Positions 10,083-20,250 are shown, numbered from the stretch's first letter. The stretch is 64,000 nucleotides of DNA from Paenibacillus lentus (GCF_003931855.1 NZ_CP034248.1:186001-250000), one strand, 5' to 3'. Notes: generated by a model not told the origin, from the letters alone. A program made the numbers and translations.

Positions 10083-10346
10083 TTGAATCAATTTTATCCA
10101 ATGCATCATCACCACATGCCGCAACATGGTGCACATATGCAGATGCCTTTAGCAGTAACCCTTGTCGACCCCTGCGTGGTCGATGCATTAAAAGCCAATG
10201 TCGGAAACTACGTGGTGCTGGAGACGACTCGCGGAGGGATCGACGGCTGTATCGCCGACGTAAAGCCAGATCATGTCGTCCTGGATGCGCGGGGCAAAAA
10301 GTTCTTGGTTCGCATATGTGAAATTGTGTGGATCATGCCCAAATAA
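10083..10346 (+). CDS. DUF2642 / YuzF-like small protein
   Basis: About 87 residues from the TTG at 10083, chosen because GGGAGTGA lies just before it; the upstream in-frame ATG at 10068 overlaps that site. The N-terminus is histidine-rich (PMHHHHMPQHG). The remainder (VVDALKANVGNYVVLETTRG, then GCIADVKPDHVVLDARGKKF and IVWIMPK) has the Sm-like small beta-barrel pattern of the DUF2642 proteins found in Bacillales, such as B. subtilis YuzF. Its role in the cell is not known. A perfect 15-bp terminator stem follows. Confidence 0.75.
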   Translation: MNQFYPMHHHHMPQHGAHMQMPLAVTLVDPCVVDALKANVGNYVVLETTRGGIDGCIADVKPDHVVLDARGKKFLVRICEIVWIMPK

Positions 10347-10375
10347 CGAAGCATATCATTTATACGTTCTATAAC

Positions 10376-10414
10376 CTTAAGAAAGCTGCGGATTCGCAGC
10401 TTTCTTAAGATTTT
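10376..10414 (+). terminator. Terminator after the DUF2642 gene
   Basis: CTTAAGAAAGCTGCG, loop GATT, then the exact complement CGCAGCTTTCTTAAG and ATTTT: a perfect 15-bp stem with a short T tract. Confidence 0.8.
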
Positions 10415-10511
10415 CCGGAAGAACTGGAGTTGAGCTAAGTTGTTCACTGCAATCTACATCACTTTGTAGGCTCGACTAAACCTTCTGCATATCTTTCCAA
10501 CTACATAATCA

Positions 10512-10585
10512 TTTACAAACCGCGTTTGTCATGCTATTATGAACTTGATTCAAATATTCAAAACTTTAGATATATGAATATATGA
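10512..10585 (+). promoter_or_regulatory. Promoter and ArsR-type operator of the arsR-sulP unit
   Basis: TTTACA (10512-10517), 17-bp spacer, TATTAT (10535-10540). Immediately downstream, ATATTCA (10554-10560) and TGAATAT (10575-10581) form an inverted repeat, and ATATGAA is directly repeated. This is the layout of an ArsR/SmtB operator near the transcription start. The assignment to the downstream ArsR protein is inference. Confidence 0.55.
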
Positions 10586-10607
10586 AAATAAGGAGAAGCC
10601 TTTTGTA

Positions 10608-10937
10608 ATGGATAGAAGCATACAGCAGTTCAAGGCCGATTTTTTCAAGGCGCTCGCTCATCCGATGCGAATCCGCATTCTGGAAATATTAAGCCAGGGC
10701 GAGCGCAACGTGAACGAGCTTCAGACGATGCTGGAATCCGAGGGCTCTGCGGTATCCCAGCAGCTTTCCGTACTCCGCGCCAAGAACCTGGTCAATACCG
10801 TAAAGGAAGGAACCACTGTCATTTACTCGCTCCGCGATCCGTTGATCAGCGATCTGCTTGGGGTGGCTCGGCAAATTTTCAACAATCATTTGGTAGAATC
10901 CATCTCATTGCTGGAGGATATTAACAAGCAGTCCTAA
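10608..10937 (+). CDS. ArsR/SmtB-family transcriptional regulator
   Basis: 109-residue winged-helix repressor. FFKALAHPMRIRILEILSQGE (about residues 12-32) and NVNELQTMLESEGSAVSQQL then LSVLRAKNLVNTVKEGTTVIYSL are the standard ArsR helix-turn-helix and beta-wing. There is no CxC metal motif in the alpha3 helix and no cysteine anywhere in the protein, so a classical As/Cd-sensing site is absent. It lies 96 bp upstream of a SulP transporter, a recurrent ArsR-SulP pairing. Start ATG at 10608 has AAGGAGAAG upstream. Confidence 0.87.
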   Translation: MDRSIQQFKADFFKALAHPMRIRILEILSQGERNVNELQTMLESEGSAVSQQLSVLRAKNLVNTVKEGTTVIYSLRDPLISDLLGVARQIFNNHLVESISLLEDINKQS

Positions 10938-10961
10938 CTAGAGTCACATGTACGATCAAGT

Positions 10962-10983
10962 CCCCCGCCATCCGCGGGGTTAT
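10962..10983 (+). terminator. Hairpin between arsR and sulP
   Basis: CCCCGC, short loop, GCGGGG then TTATTTG. It is a compact GC stem that may attenuate read-through into the SulP gene. Confidence 0.5.
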
Positions 10984-11033
10984 TTGAAATTATTGGCGAC
11001 AAACTATTTAATATGAAAAGAAGGGTAAAATTA

Positions 11034-12770
11034 ATGAAATGGATAGGACGATTTAGTGGTTACTCTGCAAATTCGTTTCGCAAGGATTTAGTATCGGGCT
11101 GTATCGTCGGGATTGTCGCCATTCCTTTAGGGATGGCTTTTGCCATTGCTTCAGGCGTGAAACCTGAGTATGGATTGTACACGACAATCATTGCCGGGAT
11201 TTTGATCTCCCTACTTGGCGGATCAAAGTTCCAAATCGGGGGCCCGACCGGGGCGTTCATTCCGATACTGCTGGCGATCGTCATGCAGTATGGATATGAA
11301 AACCTGCTGATTGCCGGATTTTTGGCAGGCGTATTTCTCATATTAATGGGGCTTCTTCGGCTGGGATCATTAATCAAATTTATTCCGAAGCCGGTTACCA
11401 TCGGCTTTACTTCCGGAATCGCCGTCATTATTTTTAGCGGACAAATCGGTAATTTCCTAGGACTTGAGGGTGTAGAGCGGCATGAATATTTTTTCTATAA
11501 CATGAAAGAAATTTTCCTGCGAATGTCTACCTTGAATCTGTACAGCGTGTTAACCGCCGGCATTTGCCTGGCCGCACTTATTTTGACTCCTAAATATTTG
11601 CCGAAGGTTCCCGGCTCGCTCGTGGGGATTATCGTCTCTACCTTGGTTGCTGCCTGGCTATTTCCAGACAAGATAACAACAATTGGCTCGGCTTATGGGC
11701 CGATTCCCGCGGGTCTGCCTAGCTTCGCCCCACTTGAATTAAGCTGGGATCGCATTCTCACGATGCTTCAACCTGCTCTAATTATCGCTATGCTCGGGAG
11801 CATCGAATCCCTTTTATCAGCCGTTGTAGCGGATGAAATGACCGGCACCCGTCATAACAGCAACCGGGAATTGATTGGCCAAGGCGTAGCCAACATTGCG
11901 GCGCCTCTATTTGGAGGCATTCCGGCAACCGGCGCGATTGCCCGGACGGCAACGAATATAAAAAATGGCGCTGCCTCCCCAATGTCAGGGATCATTCACG
12001 GCCTCGTCGTGCTTATGATCGTGGTGCTCTTTGCCCCGTATGCCTCTAGCATTCCACTGGCAAGTATGGCCCCCATTTTGATGGTCGTTGCCTGGAACAT
12101 GAGCGAATACAAGAACTTCAAGCATATGCTCAAAACGCGAACAGGGGATTCGCTGGTCCTGCTCGTCACCTTCTTGTTGACGGTATTCACCACCTTGACC
12201 ATTGCCGTACAAGCGGGACTGGCCTTAGCCTTCATTTTATTTATTAAGCGCATGAGCGGCTCGCTCGCGGTGGACAAGGTGCTGCCTGATCATTCTTCAG
12301 ACAAAGCGAAGGTGCAGGCGAATCGGGTAACTGAAGAGCGGGATTGCCCGCAGCTTGGCATTTACACCGTTGAAGGAACGTTGTTCTTCGGTGCCTCTCA
12401 TGTCCTGGAGGACTTGGGACAAAAGCTGCTCGCAGATCAAGACCTGCGGGTCGTATTGCTGCGCATGAGCAGAGTGCCCTTCATGGATACGACGGGGGAA
12501 TCCAATTTTACCAGCTTAATCGAACGCCTGATGCAGCACGGAATTGTCGTCGTCATTTCCGGTTTAAGATCGCAGCCTAAAGAGCTTCTACTCAAAACCG
12601 GCAGCTATGCCATGATTGGCCAAGACCGATTCTTCGAGCATACGGGCGAAGCGCTGAACTATGCCCTGGAAAATCTGCAATTCAACAAATGCCTTGGCTG
12701 CAAGCAATTCGCGTTTCGCGAGTGTACTGGCCTTAGCAGCACCGGCAGCCTGCGCCAGCATATTTCTTAA
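11034..12770 (+). CDS. SulP-family anion transporter with STAS domain
   Basis: About 578 residues from the ATG at 11034, which has AGAAGGG eight bases upstream; an in-frame ATG at 11013 is too close to that site. Residues ~1-420 form the SulP membrane domain: GCIVGIVAIPLGMAFAIASG near the N-terminus, GGPTGAFIPIL, and GGIPATGAIARTATNIKNGA, the family signature region. Residues ~440-550 form a C-terminal STAS domain (GIYTVEGTLFFGASHVLEDL; PFMDTTGESNFTSLIERL). The family exchanges or symports sulfate, bicarbonate or related anions across the cytoplasmic membrane. Which anion is used cannot be told. The tail carries three cysteines (CLGCKQFAFREC). The gene is probably controlled by the upstream ArsR protein. 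Confidence 0.9.
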   Translation: MKWIGRFSGYSANSFRKDLVSGCIVGIVAIPLGMAFAIASGVKPEYGLYTTIIAGILISLLGGSKFQIGGPTGAFIPILLAIVMQYGYENLLIAGFLAGVFLILMGLLRLGSLIKFIPKPVTIGFTSGIAVIIFSGQIGNFLGLEGVERHEYFFYNMKEIFLRMSTLNLYSVLTAGICLAALILTPKYLPKVPGSLVGIIVSTLVAAWLFPDKITTIGSAYGPIPAGLPSFAPLELSWDRILTMLQPALIIAMLGSIESLLSAVVADEMTGTRHNSNRELIGQGVANIAAPLFGGIPATGAIARTATNIKNGAASPMSGIIHGLVVLMIVVLFAPYASSIPLASMAPILMVVAWNMSEYKNFKHMLKTRTGDSLVLLVTFLLTVFTTLTIAVQAGLALAFILFIKRMSGSLAVDKVLPDHSSDKAKVQANRVTEERDCPQLGIYTVEGTLFFGASHVLEDLGQKLLADQDLRVVLLRMSRVPFMDTTGESNFTSLIERLMQHGIVVVISGLRSQPKELLLKTGSYAMIGQDRFFEHTGEALNYALENLQFNKCLGCKQFAFRECTGLSSTGSLRQHIS

Positions 12771-12790
12771 GTTTTGAGGTCAATACTCGT

Positions 12791-12842
12791 AAGCAAAGCC
12801 TCCCTTGGCTCCATTTTTGGAGCCTACAGGGAGGCTTTGCTT
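12791..12842. terminator. Bidirectional terminator between sulP and the SDR gene
   Basis: AAGCAAAGCCTCCC (12791-12804) pairs with GGGAGGCTTTGCTT (12829-12842), with an inner GGCTCC/GGAGCC stem. It lies between two convergent genes. Confidence 0.75.
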
Positions 12843-12873
12843 AACCGAGCGTAACCGGATATAAATGAGCTTC

Positions 12874-13632
12874 TTAGTAGGCCGTCCATCCCGCATCAGC
12901 GGAAATTACCGTGCCGTTCACAAAGCTCGAATCCTCGGAAGCTAGAAACAGGGCCACCTTGGCAATTTCCTCGGATTTCCCCATGCGCGGATTAATCGCC
13001 ATGCCAAGCTGCTGTCTAGAAGCTCCGAATGAATTGATGCCTGTCATCGATGTGCCGATATTCGTTTCTACACCGCCTGGAGCAATTACATTGCAACGAA
13101 TGCCCTGCGCAGCGTACATGAAGCCTGTATTCTTTGTAAGACCTATAACTGCATGTTTAGATGCCGTATAAGCCGCACCTGCGCGTGCTCCCTGCAATCC
13201 ACCAACCGAAGCCACGTTAACGATGACTCCCTTTTGCTTCTCCAGAAAAATCGGCATTACCTTGCGAGTAGAACGCATTACGCTAGTCGTGTTCACCGCA
13301 AAGATTCTTTCCCATTGCTCGTCCGTGACGTCGCCTGCCGGCTCCATATTGTCCATAATCCCCGCATTATTAACTAAAATATCAACCGTTCCATAAGTTT
13401 GAACTGTGGTTTCGATCAGATTTTGAATATCTTCCTCCACCGCAACATTCGTTTTAATCGCAAATGCTGTGCCGCCCTGTGACGTGATTTCCTCAACCGT
13501 AGCGTTTGCCCCTTCCAAATTCAAATCGGATACGGCTACTTTTGCTCCTTCTTGAGCAAAAAGCAATGCAATTTGCTTGCCCATTCCTGACGCTGCACCC
13601 GTGACAACAGCTACTTGATTCTGAAGTTTCAC
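12874..13632 (-). CDS. SDR-family NAD(P)-dependent oxidoreductase
   Basis: 252 residues, classical short-chain dehydrogenase. TGAASGMG (11-18) is the nucleotide-binding motif, NNAG (88-91) stabilises the fold, and Ser142, Tyr155 and Lys159 (YTASK) are the catalytic triad. The acidic residue after beta2 (SDLNLEG, Asp36) favours NAD(H). The closest general description is a 3-oxoacyl reductase or alcohol dehydrogenase type; substrate unknown. GTG start at 13632 with GGGAGGG upstream. It is monocistronic, convergent with sulP. Confidence 0.88.
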   Translation of the reverse strand: MKLQNQVAVVTGAASGMGKQIALLFAQEGAKVAVSDLNLEGANATVEEITSQGGTAFAIKTNVAVEEDIQNLIETTVQTYGTVDILVNNAGIMDNMEPAGDVTDEQWERIFAVNTTSVMRSTRKVMPIFLEKQKGVIVNVASVGGLQGARAGAAYTASKHAVIGLTKNTGFMYAAQGIRCNVIAPGGVETNIGTSMTGINSFGASRQQLGMAINPRMGKSEEIAKVALFLASEDSSFVNGTVISADAGWTAY

Positions 13633-13763
13633 CCAAATCCCTCCCGTTATTCACACATGTTAGATTGCTACTATAGATACAACAATATTCAATTTTTAAT
13701 TTACTTAATATTAAGGATAATTGAACCTGCCTTTAATTACAAATTGCTGCTTAAGAGTAAAAC

Positions 13764-13802
13764 AAAACTACCCTATCATAGGTGACAGAGTAGTCTTGTT
13801 AC
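13764..13802. terminator. Stem-loop in the SDR/GH5 spacer
   Basis: AACAAAACTAC and GTAGTCTTGTT flank a loop of about 17 nt; only one mismatch in the stem. Orientation and role unclear. Most of 13633-13928 is otherwise AT-rich spacer. Confidence 0.35.
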
Positions 13803-13870
13803 CTTCCCACTATTTCATTTAACATTTCAATTCTTATGTAATACCTTATCCGCCAAAATATAAACGCAAC

Positions 13871-13902
13871 AAAGCCCGGACCAGTTGGCCCGGGTGCTTT
13901 AT
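13871..13902 (-). terminator. Terminator of the GH5 gene
   Basis: AAAGCCCGG (13871-13879) pairs with CCGGGTGCTTT (13890-13900). It is 27 bp beyond the stop on the minus strand. Confidence 0.65.
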
Positions 13903-13928
13903 TTCTGTTTATTTAGAAGTAAACTCGC

Positions 13929-15626
13929 TTATGAAGCTGTGCCTGTCACCGTCGAACCGCTCTTGTTAATCGTGTAGTTGACGATCTCCCCGCTCCAGAA
14001 GTGGAACCTGAGAGTGACTGCGGCATCATTCACTTCATTAAAGAACGCTTGGTGTAGTTTGATTGTCCCTTCACTATATGCCGGACTGAATGTCGTTTCG
14101 AATTCCTTAAAGGAAGTCCAGTTATGCGGGCCAGCATTGCCGCCGTTTACATAGACCGCTTCCATCGTGGCAAGCTGATCGCCGTTGAAGGCGGTTGGAA
14201 TTGCAAAAGAGGAGGTAGTCCCCGTTGTGCTGCTTAGCCTAGGCGTATTGTAAAGCACCACATTAAACTTCCAATCAGCGCCTTTATTGAATTTTGCCAC
14301 GATTGTCGCATTCACGCCCAGTTTTCCCGATGAGGTCAGCTTGGTCAGCTGACTTGCTTTGAAAGTCAAAGTACTTCCGTTCAGCGTATAGTCCGTACCT
14401 GATTTCAGCGTTGTTCCGTTCACAGAAAGTGATGTCAACGTATTACCATTCAGATTTAACTGAACCGAGGTATCTTTGACAGCAGTTCCTTGCTTAACAT
14501 GAACCAGATCACTGGAAGCTGTGGATGAACGCCCTGTCCAGCTAGCCTTGATCATATTGAACAAATCAGGATCAGACCACTTGAAGCTCGTACGGTTAAA
14601 ATGTTGTCCATTATCCCATAACATGGTGGCCATGCTTTTTTGCTTCACATACTGGGCAAAAAACTCGAAGAACTTCAACTTCTCCCCCTGCTCAATAACA
14701 CCGGTGTGCTTATCGAATCCTAGCAGGCCATATTCGCCAATAATCACTGGAATTCCCCTCGCTACAAATGTGTTATACACATGATCGAAGGTCGTTATAA
14801 TATCATTTTGTGTTTCCGCATCAAATTTAGTGTGCCCGGCAATATTTACGCTAAATGGCCAGAATCCATAAAAATGAACGGTAGCGATAATATTCTTGTC
14901 GTTCAACTTAGAGATCGTATTATAAAGCGCTGTCATTCTTTCTTGCGATGGAGAGGCTTCCAGCGTTGAAAGGACAAGCGGGCGAGTCGCGTTTTGACCG
15001 CCGGAGCTTCTGACAATGTTGAAAAAGGATACGTTCAACTCATCCAGCATTTTTTGCTGCTGGGTTTCATCTGTAGTTCCGCCATCCGTGAAGCGAGGCT
15101 CGTTCACACTCTCGAACATCAGCTTATTGGGGCTGTTCTTAAACTTATCAGCGATTTGTCTCCAAATGGCATTGTACCGTGCCAGTACCTGATCATGCTG
15201 GGTTTCCATTTTACTGATCCATAGCCAGGAATCATGATGCACATTGATCATGACATAGAGGTTGGCATCCAAAGCCCACTGGACAACCTCTTGAACCCGA
15301 TTTAAATACGCCGCTTCGATTTGATAATTGGGAGCCCCGCCGATATGGGAATCCCAGGTGACTGGAATCCGTATACTCTTATAGCCTTGAGCTGCGATAT
15401 TCTGAATCAGCTCTTTCGTGATACGCGGATTCCCCCATGCCGTTTCATCCGCACCGACAGCATCGAGAGAATTGCCAAGGTTCCATCCGGGCTCCATCGC
15501 TTCAACATAGGATTGCATTGCACTTGCAGGAGCCGCTGCAAGTGCAGCACTAGGAACGACAGCGGCCAATAATGCAACAACGATAGCCAGGGAGAGAATA
15601 ACCTTACTGCTTCTACGTTTTTTCAT
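13929..15626 (-). CDS. Secreted GH5 endoglucanase with X2 (Ig-like) and CBM46 modules
   Basis: 565 residues. Signal peptide 1-32 (SLAIVVALLAAVVPSAALA). Residues ~38-365 form a GH5 (subfamily-4-like) catalytic domain with MEPGWNLGNSLDAVG, RIPVTWDSHIG, INVHHDSW, the acid/base Glu176 in FESVNEP and the nucleophile Glu298 in IIGEYGLLG. Residues ~375-465 form a CBM_X2/Ig-like module (SVNGTTLKSGTDYTLNGSTL). Residues ~472-560 match CBM46 (AVYVNGGNAGPHNWTSFKEF; FHFWSGEIVNYTI). The same tri-modular order is known from Bacillus halodurans Cel5B, where CBM46 completes the active-site cleft for xyloglucan and beta-glucan. It is next to a chitinase gene and separated by its own terminator, so it is probably expressed alone. 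Confidence 0.92.
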   Translation of the reverse strand: MKKRRSSKVILSLAIVVALLAAVVPSAALAAAPASAMQSYVEAMEPGWNLGNSLDAVGADETAWGNPRITKELIQNIAAQGYKSIRIPVTWDSHIGGAPNYQIEAAYLNRVQEVVQWALDANLYVMINVHHDSWLWISKMETQHDQVLARYNAIWRQIADKFKNSPNKLMFESVNEPRFTDGGTTDETQQQKMLDELNVSFFNIVRSSGGQNATRPLVLSTLEASPSQERMTALYNTISKLNDKNIIATVHFYGFWPFSVNIAGHTKFDAETQNDIITTFDHVYNTFVARGIPVIIGEYGLLGFDKHTGVIEQGEKLKFFEFFAQYVKQKSMATMLWDNGQHFNRTSFKWSDPDLFNMIKASWTGRSSTASSDLVHVKQGTAVKDTSVQLNLNGNTLTSLSVNGTTLKSGTDYTLNGSTLTFKASQLTKLTSSGKLGVNATIVAKFNKGADWKFNVVLYNTPRLSSTTGTTSSFAIPTAFNGDQLATMEAVYVNGGNAGPHNWTSFKEFETTFSPAYSEGTIKLHQAFFNEVNDAAVTLRFHFWSGEIVNYTINKSGSTVTGTAS

Positions 15627-15817
15627 CTGAATTCTCCTTTACTCTTTTTTAAAAAATTACATATCTTGGCATGAAAGCGGTTTCGCAGACTAATTTACCA
15701 CATTTCCAGCTTGGCATGCACCATAATAATTAGAGAATAATTCATGTGTAAATTAGCTATTGCCCCCTTCCAACCTGAGTCAAGCTGGCTAAAATAGTTC
15801 TTACCCTCGAAATCCAA

Positions 15818-15845
15818 CAAGGCCCCGGTCGATTGACCGAGGCTT
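15818..15845 (-). terminator. Terminator of the chitinase gene
   Basis: On the minus strand GCCTCGGTC, loop AATC, GACCGGGGC then CTTGTT, 25 bp past the stop codon. Confidence 0.65.
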
Positions 15846-15870
15846 TATCTTTGCATTTCAACTTTCGGTT

Positions 15871-17343
15871 TTATGGAAGCGAATTCAAGAAAGGCTTGAC
15901 TGTATTGGCCAAACTATAATTCGAAGTCGCATCCCAGTTGATCGACCATGTCATGGCTCCCCGGATATCCGGGTATTTGGCTGCGGGTTTATAGCTTCCG
16001 CAGCTGTTGCCGGTCGCCAGGCAGTTCAGCGCATTATTAACGACAGTCGGAGAGACATATCCTCCGCCTGCCGCTGATGGCGTAGCCGGAACACCAATGC
16101 CTAATTGGGACGGTGCTACCCACTGCAAAGTCAAATCAGTAAGAGCCGTTAAGAAATCTACCGTGCCTTGCGAATAACATTTACCATCCCGCCCCAGCAT
16201 GCAGCCTGAATTATAATACTGGACATTAATGACGGATGTAATATCTCTCAGATTGTTATAGAGCTGCATATAAGAGGTGTTTGGGCTCTGCATATCTATC
16301 GTTTGCGGTGCCATCGTTAGAATGAAATCGCTCCCGACTCTTTGCTGCAGCTGGCGAATAGCATTCGTTAAATTAGTTACATTCATGCCATGCTCCAGAT
16401 CGATATCCACGCCATCCAATCCAAATTGCGTGATAATGGCATGCATGCTTTCCACAAAATTCGTTACATTAGGGGAGGCGTTATTTAAATCAATATTCCC
16501 CTGCTCCCCGCCAATCGATATAATGACTTTTTTTCCTTGCGCGCGTTTAGCCTGAATATCCGCAATCAGATCTGCATTCGTATATCCTCCCAAGGCCGAG
16601 GACAATGAGGAATCCACATTAAAGGTAACTCCGCCTGGCTTGGCAGGATCCATATCTGCAAACGACAATACAATGATATCGTATTGGCTAGGCACATCCC
16701 TTACTCTTAAATTGCTAGAGTTGTTAATAAAGTTATGCCAGTATCCCGTCAAGGTATGCTTCGGAAGCTGACCTCCACCGCCACCTCCATTGCCTGCCGT
16801 CGTCGTCGCGTTAACGGTCGCACTAGCCGGGGAACGGTTGCCAGCAGCATCCTTAGCCACGACTTTAAAAGAATAAGCCGTGCTGGCAGAAAGCCCTGTG
16901 ACCGTAGCGGTTGTGCCTGTTACAGATAAAACAACTGACGAGCCTTGATAAACTTCATATCCCGCCACGCCTACATTATCGGTAGAAGCAGACCAGGATA
17001 AGGTGACGCTGGATGAGGTAATGCCGCTCACCGTTAAATTCACGGGAGCCGTCGGCGCCACTGTATCGCCTCCACCGCCGCCTCCGCCTTCTACCAACTG
17101 CCATAAAGCAGGTACATTAGGCGGCTCCCATCCTACCAAAGAAGTATGAGACTGAATATTCCGATAGGTGTTGCCACCATATGTCACCGTGTCGTTTATC
17201 GTATAGGACACATTAGGCGCCCAAGCACCGCGGTCAGCTGCCGAAGCGGCCAGCGGCAGTAAACTGATCAGCAGCGTAAAGACCAGCAGCAGCGTCATCA
17301 CTCTTCCCGGCTTGTCCGGCATGCCAAATAACCCCTTTTTCAT
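15871..17343 (-). CDS. Secreted GH18 chitinase with CBM5/12 and FnIII modules
   Basis: About 490 residues from the ATG at 17343 (AAGGAGGAG eight bases upstream). Signal peptide 1-36. Residues ~38-84 are a CBM5/12 chitin-binding module (WAPNVSYTINDTVTYGGNTY, ending ALWQLV). A poly-Gly linker leads to a fibronectin type III domain (~97-182). After a second Gly linker comes the GH18 barrel (~196-490), with KKVIISIGG as the beta3 motif and DGVDIDLE at 310-317, Glu317 being the catalytic acid. NVQYYNSG and AMTWSINWD are further family motifs. It hydrolyses chitin outside the cell. The module order resembles ChiD-type bacillar chitinases. Confidence 0.92.
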   Translation of the reverse strand: MKKGLFGMPDKPGRVMTLLLVFTLLISLLPLAASAADRGAWAPNVSYTINDTVTYGGNTYRNIQSHTSLVGWEPPNVPALWQLVEGGGGGGGDTVAPTAPVNLTVSGITSSSVTLSWSASTDNVGVAGYEVYQGSSVVLSVTGTTATVTGLSASTAYSFKVVAKDAAGNRSPASATVNATTTAGNGGGGGGQLPKHTLTGYWHNFINNSSNLRVRDVPSQYDIIVLSFADMDPAKPGGVTFNVDSSLSSALGGYTNADLIADIQAKRAQGKKVIISIGGEQGNIDLNNASPNVTNFVESMHAIITQFGLDGVDIDLEHGMNVTNLTNAIRQLQQRVGSDFILTMAPQTIDMQSPNTSYMQLYNNLRDITSVINVQYYNSGCMLGRDGKCYSQGTVDFLTALTDLTLQWVAPSQLGIGVPATPSAAGGGYVSPTVVNNALNCLATGNSCGSYKPAAKYPDIRGAMTWSINWDATSNYSLANTVKPFLNSLP

Positions 17344-17346
17344 CAA

Positions 17347-17804
17347 CTAAACTCCTCCTTATGAAATGGTCAGCAAGGTTTCTGTATCTCCACGCAGAAA
17401 GAATGCATCACCTCCCCCATTGTGATAGATTTCCATAACTGAATCACTGGAATCTCTTAATTACAGTTTTCCTATCTTTCTTTCATTGGAGCTCATAGGT
17501 TACAAGAAAAACCCGTCTATAACATTATAACGTTATATACACATAATCTATATGATTTTCAATTATTTCTCAATAGATCAGATGGATTATTTTAATATAG
17601 GAGGATTCCAGCTCTGTCAACATTATTTTGTCGAGAAATCCTTTTTAAAGGGGATAAACAAAAAAAGCACCAACCACTGAGAGGATGGATATCCATAAAA
17701 AAATGCCAACCGAGCCATGGCTTCTTTGCTGTAACAATAGCCAAGGCTGTTGACATTCCACTTGAATCATAAGCAACAGACTATAAAGAACATGCTATAT
17801 AGAT
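17347..17804. other. Chitinase leader and copA downstream region
   Basis: The half next to the chitinase holds its ribosome binding site and an AT-rich stretch with TATAACGTTATA (about 17530), a palindrome suitable for an operator. A GGGGGAGG site with a 12-codon frame ending at a TGA lies about 90 bp before the chitinase; too weak to call a leader peptide. The half next to copA has two T-rich tracts on the minus strand (after CTCGGTTGGC and after CAGTGGTTGGTGC), probable copA termination points. No further gene is supported. Confidence 0.4.
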
Positions 17805-20216
17805 TTATAATTTCACTCTTTGCAAACGTAATGCGTTCAATACAACGGATACAGAACTAAATGCCATCGCAGCTCCTGCTACCCACGGTGCAAGTAATCC
17901 AATTGCCGCAATTGGAATTCCAATTGTATTATAGGCAAATGCCCAGAATAAGTTTTGTTTAATATTACGCATCGTTTTGCGACTCATTATAATCGCATCC
18001 GCAATACTATTTAAATCGCCTCGAATCAGTGTAATATCCGCAGCTTCCATGGCAACATCTGTACCTGTACCAATAGCCATGCCAATATCAGCTGTTGCAA
18101 GTGCGGGGGCGTCATTAATACCATCTCCAACCATGGCTACTTTTTTGCCCTGTTGCTGCAGTTTTTTCACTTCTTCTGCTTTTCCTTCTGGAAGGACTTC
18201 GGCAATAACCGCATCAACCCCCACTTCTTTCCCGATAGCTTGGGCGGTACGCGTGTTATCACCAGTCATCATAATGACCTCAATCCCCATTTTTTGCAGG
18301 CGAGATATAGCTTCTTTGGATGTTTCTTTAATTGTATCCGCTACAGCAACCAGCCCAGCATATTGACCGTTAATTCCAGCCAGCATCGCTGTTTTACCCT
18401 TGCGTTCTAATTCCTCCATCTTAGGGAGAACAGATTGGATATCAACCCCATATTGTTGCATGAGTTTACGTGTACCAATGACCACTTCTTGTCCTGATAT
18501 CGTTGCTTGTACACCATAGCCGGGAATGGCTTCAAAAAATTGAATGTTACCAAGTTCGATGCCTTTATCCTGAATACCTTGAACAATCGCTTGGGCCAAT
18601 GGATGCTCTGATTGTTTCTCCGCTGCACCGATCAACGATAAAAACTTCTTTTCGTCTTGACCATCTGCTACTAAGACATCTGTTAATACAGGTTTACCAT
18701 GGGTAACAGTACCTGTTTTATCAACGACTACTGTATCGATGCTTTGTGTTTGTTCTAAATGCTCTCCGCCTTTGAACAAAATACCAAACTCCGCTGCTCG
18801 ACCCGAACCTGCCATTATGGAAGTCGGTGTTGCAAGTCCTAGCGCACATGGACAGGCAATCACAAGGATTGCTATTAATACTTCAAGTGCCGGTGTAATT
18901 TCACCCGGTTGAATCCATATCATCCATACTAGAAAAGTAAGGAGAGCCACCCCAACTACAATAGGTACAAAAATCCCTGAAATTTGATCGGCCATACGTT
19001 GGATTGGCGCCTTTGAACCTTGAGCGTCTTCTACTACTTTAATTATTTGAGCTAATGCGGTGTCACGTCCCACCTTTGTCGCTGTCATTTTGATAAAACC
19101 ATTTTTGTTAATTGTGGAGCCGTATAAAACGTCACCTGCCTGTTTATCCACGGGTAAACTTTCTCCTGTTAACATGGATTCATCGACAGCACTCGTTCCT
19201 TCTATTACTTCACCATCAACAGGAATTTTTTCACCCGGCTTCACTAAAATAATGTCACCTATTATTACTTCTTCTAACGGTACCTCTTTTTCAACTCCAT
19301 CACGTTCGATGATCGCTGTTTTTGCTTGAAGACCCATTAATTTCTTTATAGCTTCTGATGAGCGACCTTTTGCTTTTGCTTCAAATAATTTTCCTAGAAG
19401 AATAAGCGTGATTAATACTGCACTTGTTTCAAAATATAGATGTGGAGCATGACCTGTTCCTGCAGTTACTATAGCTTGATATAAACTGTAAAAATACGCT
19501 GCTGAGGTACCCATCGCGACAAGTACATCCATGTTGGCACTACCATTCCGTAATGCTTTATAGGCACCTACATAAAACTGTTTACCGATAATAAATTGTA
19601 CTGGTGTTGCCAATATCATTTGAATCCACGGATTCATTAAGAAATCTGGCACGTATAAGAAGGATGTAAATGAGAAGTGCCCAACCATCGTCCACAATAA
19701 TGGCAATGATAGAATCGCCGAAAATATAAACTTACGTTGTTGATCTTTGATTTGCTTTTCACGGTGATCGACTTGTCCTTTTTCATCTTGCTTTTGGTGC
19801 GCACCGTAACCTAGCTTTTCTACCTTCGCAATAATATCAGTAATCGTTACTTCTGAAGGGTTAAATTCAATCGTTGCTTTTTCAAGCGCTAAATTGACGT
19901 TCGCATCTGTAACGCCTTCCATTCTGTTCAAACCTTTTTCTATACGTGCCGCACAGGCAGCACAAGTCATGCCGGTAATATCAAATTCCGCTTTATGTTT
20001 GACAACACCATAGCCGAGTGCTTCAATTTTCTTTTCAAAATCAGCTTCACTTAGCTTTGAAGGGTCATATTTAATCGCTGACTTTTCAAGTGCCAAGTTA
20101 ACGGTTGCTTGCTCGACCCCTTCCATTTTACTCAAACCTTTTTCAATCCGTGCTGCACATGCAGCACACGTCATTCCAGTAATTTGAATGCTAGCTTCTT
20201 TGGATGTTATGCTCAT
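17805..20216 (-). CDS. copA: Copper-exporting P1B-type ATPase CopA
   Basis: 803 residues. Two N-terminal heavy-metal-associated domains, each with GMTCAAC (Cys17/Cys20 and Cys85/Cys88). Eight membrane segments follow; the TM6 metal site is CPC in [18 protein letters not shown]. The phosphorylated Asp lies in [15 protein letters not shown] is present in the actuator domain, and [10 protein letters not shown] is the hinge. It pumps Cu(I) out of the cytoplasm using ATP. It is the last gene of csoR-copZ-copA, with its own CsoR-type site 18 bp upstream of the start. The copper block is visibly more AT-rich than the flanking genes, which may reflect acquisition from another Bacillales species. Confidence 0.97.
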   Translation of the reverse strand: MSITSKEASIQITGMTCAACAARIEKGLSKMEGVEQATVNLALEKSAIKYDPSKLSEADFEKKIEALGYGVVKHKAEFDITGMTCAACAARIEKGLNRMEGVTDANVNLALEKATIEFNPSEVTITDIIAKVEKLGYGAHQKQDEKGQVDHREKQIKDQQRKFIFSAILSLPLLWTMVGHFSFTSFLYVPDFLMNPWIQMILATPVQFIIGKQFYVGAYKALRNGSANMDVLVAMGTSAAYFYSLYQAIVTAGTGHAPHLYFETSAVLITLILLGKLFEAKAKGRSSEAIKKLMGLQAKTAIIERDGVEKEVPLEEVIIGDIILVKPGEKIPVDGEVIEGTSAVDESMLTGESLPVDKQAGDVLYGSTINKNGFIKMTATKVGRDTALAQIIKVVEDAQGSKAPIQRMADQISGIFVPIVVGVALLTFLVWMIWIQPGEITPALEVLIAILVIACPCALGLATPTSIMAGSGRAAEFGILFKGGEHLEQTQSIDTVVVDKTGTVTHGKPVLTDVLVADGQDEKKFLSLIGAAEKQSEHPLAQAIVQGIQDKGIELGNIQFFEAIPGYGVQATISGQEVVIGTRKLMQQYGVDIQSVLPKMEELERKGKTAMLAGINGQYAGLVAVADTIKETSKEAISRLQKMGIEVIMMTGDNTRTAQAIGKEVGVDAVIAEVLPEGKAEEVKKLQQQGKKVAMVGDGINDAPALATADIGMAIGTGTDVAMEAADITLIRGDLNSIADAIIMSRKTMRNIKQNLFWAFAYNTIGIPIAAIGLLAPWVAGAAMAFSSVSVVLNALRLQRVKL

Positions 20217-20233
20217 GAATTTTCACCTTCTCC

Positions 20234-20250
20234 ATACCTACTGGGGGTAT
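20234..20250 (-). promoter_or_regulatory. CsoR-type operator before copA
   Basis: ATACCTACTGGGGGTAT, an imperfect 17-bp match to the ATACCC-N5-GGGTAT palindrome seen in front of csoR. Read on the minus strand it gives ATACCCCCAGTAGGTAT. Confidence 0.75.
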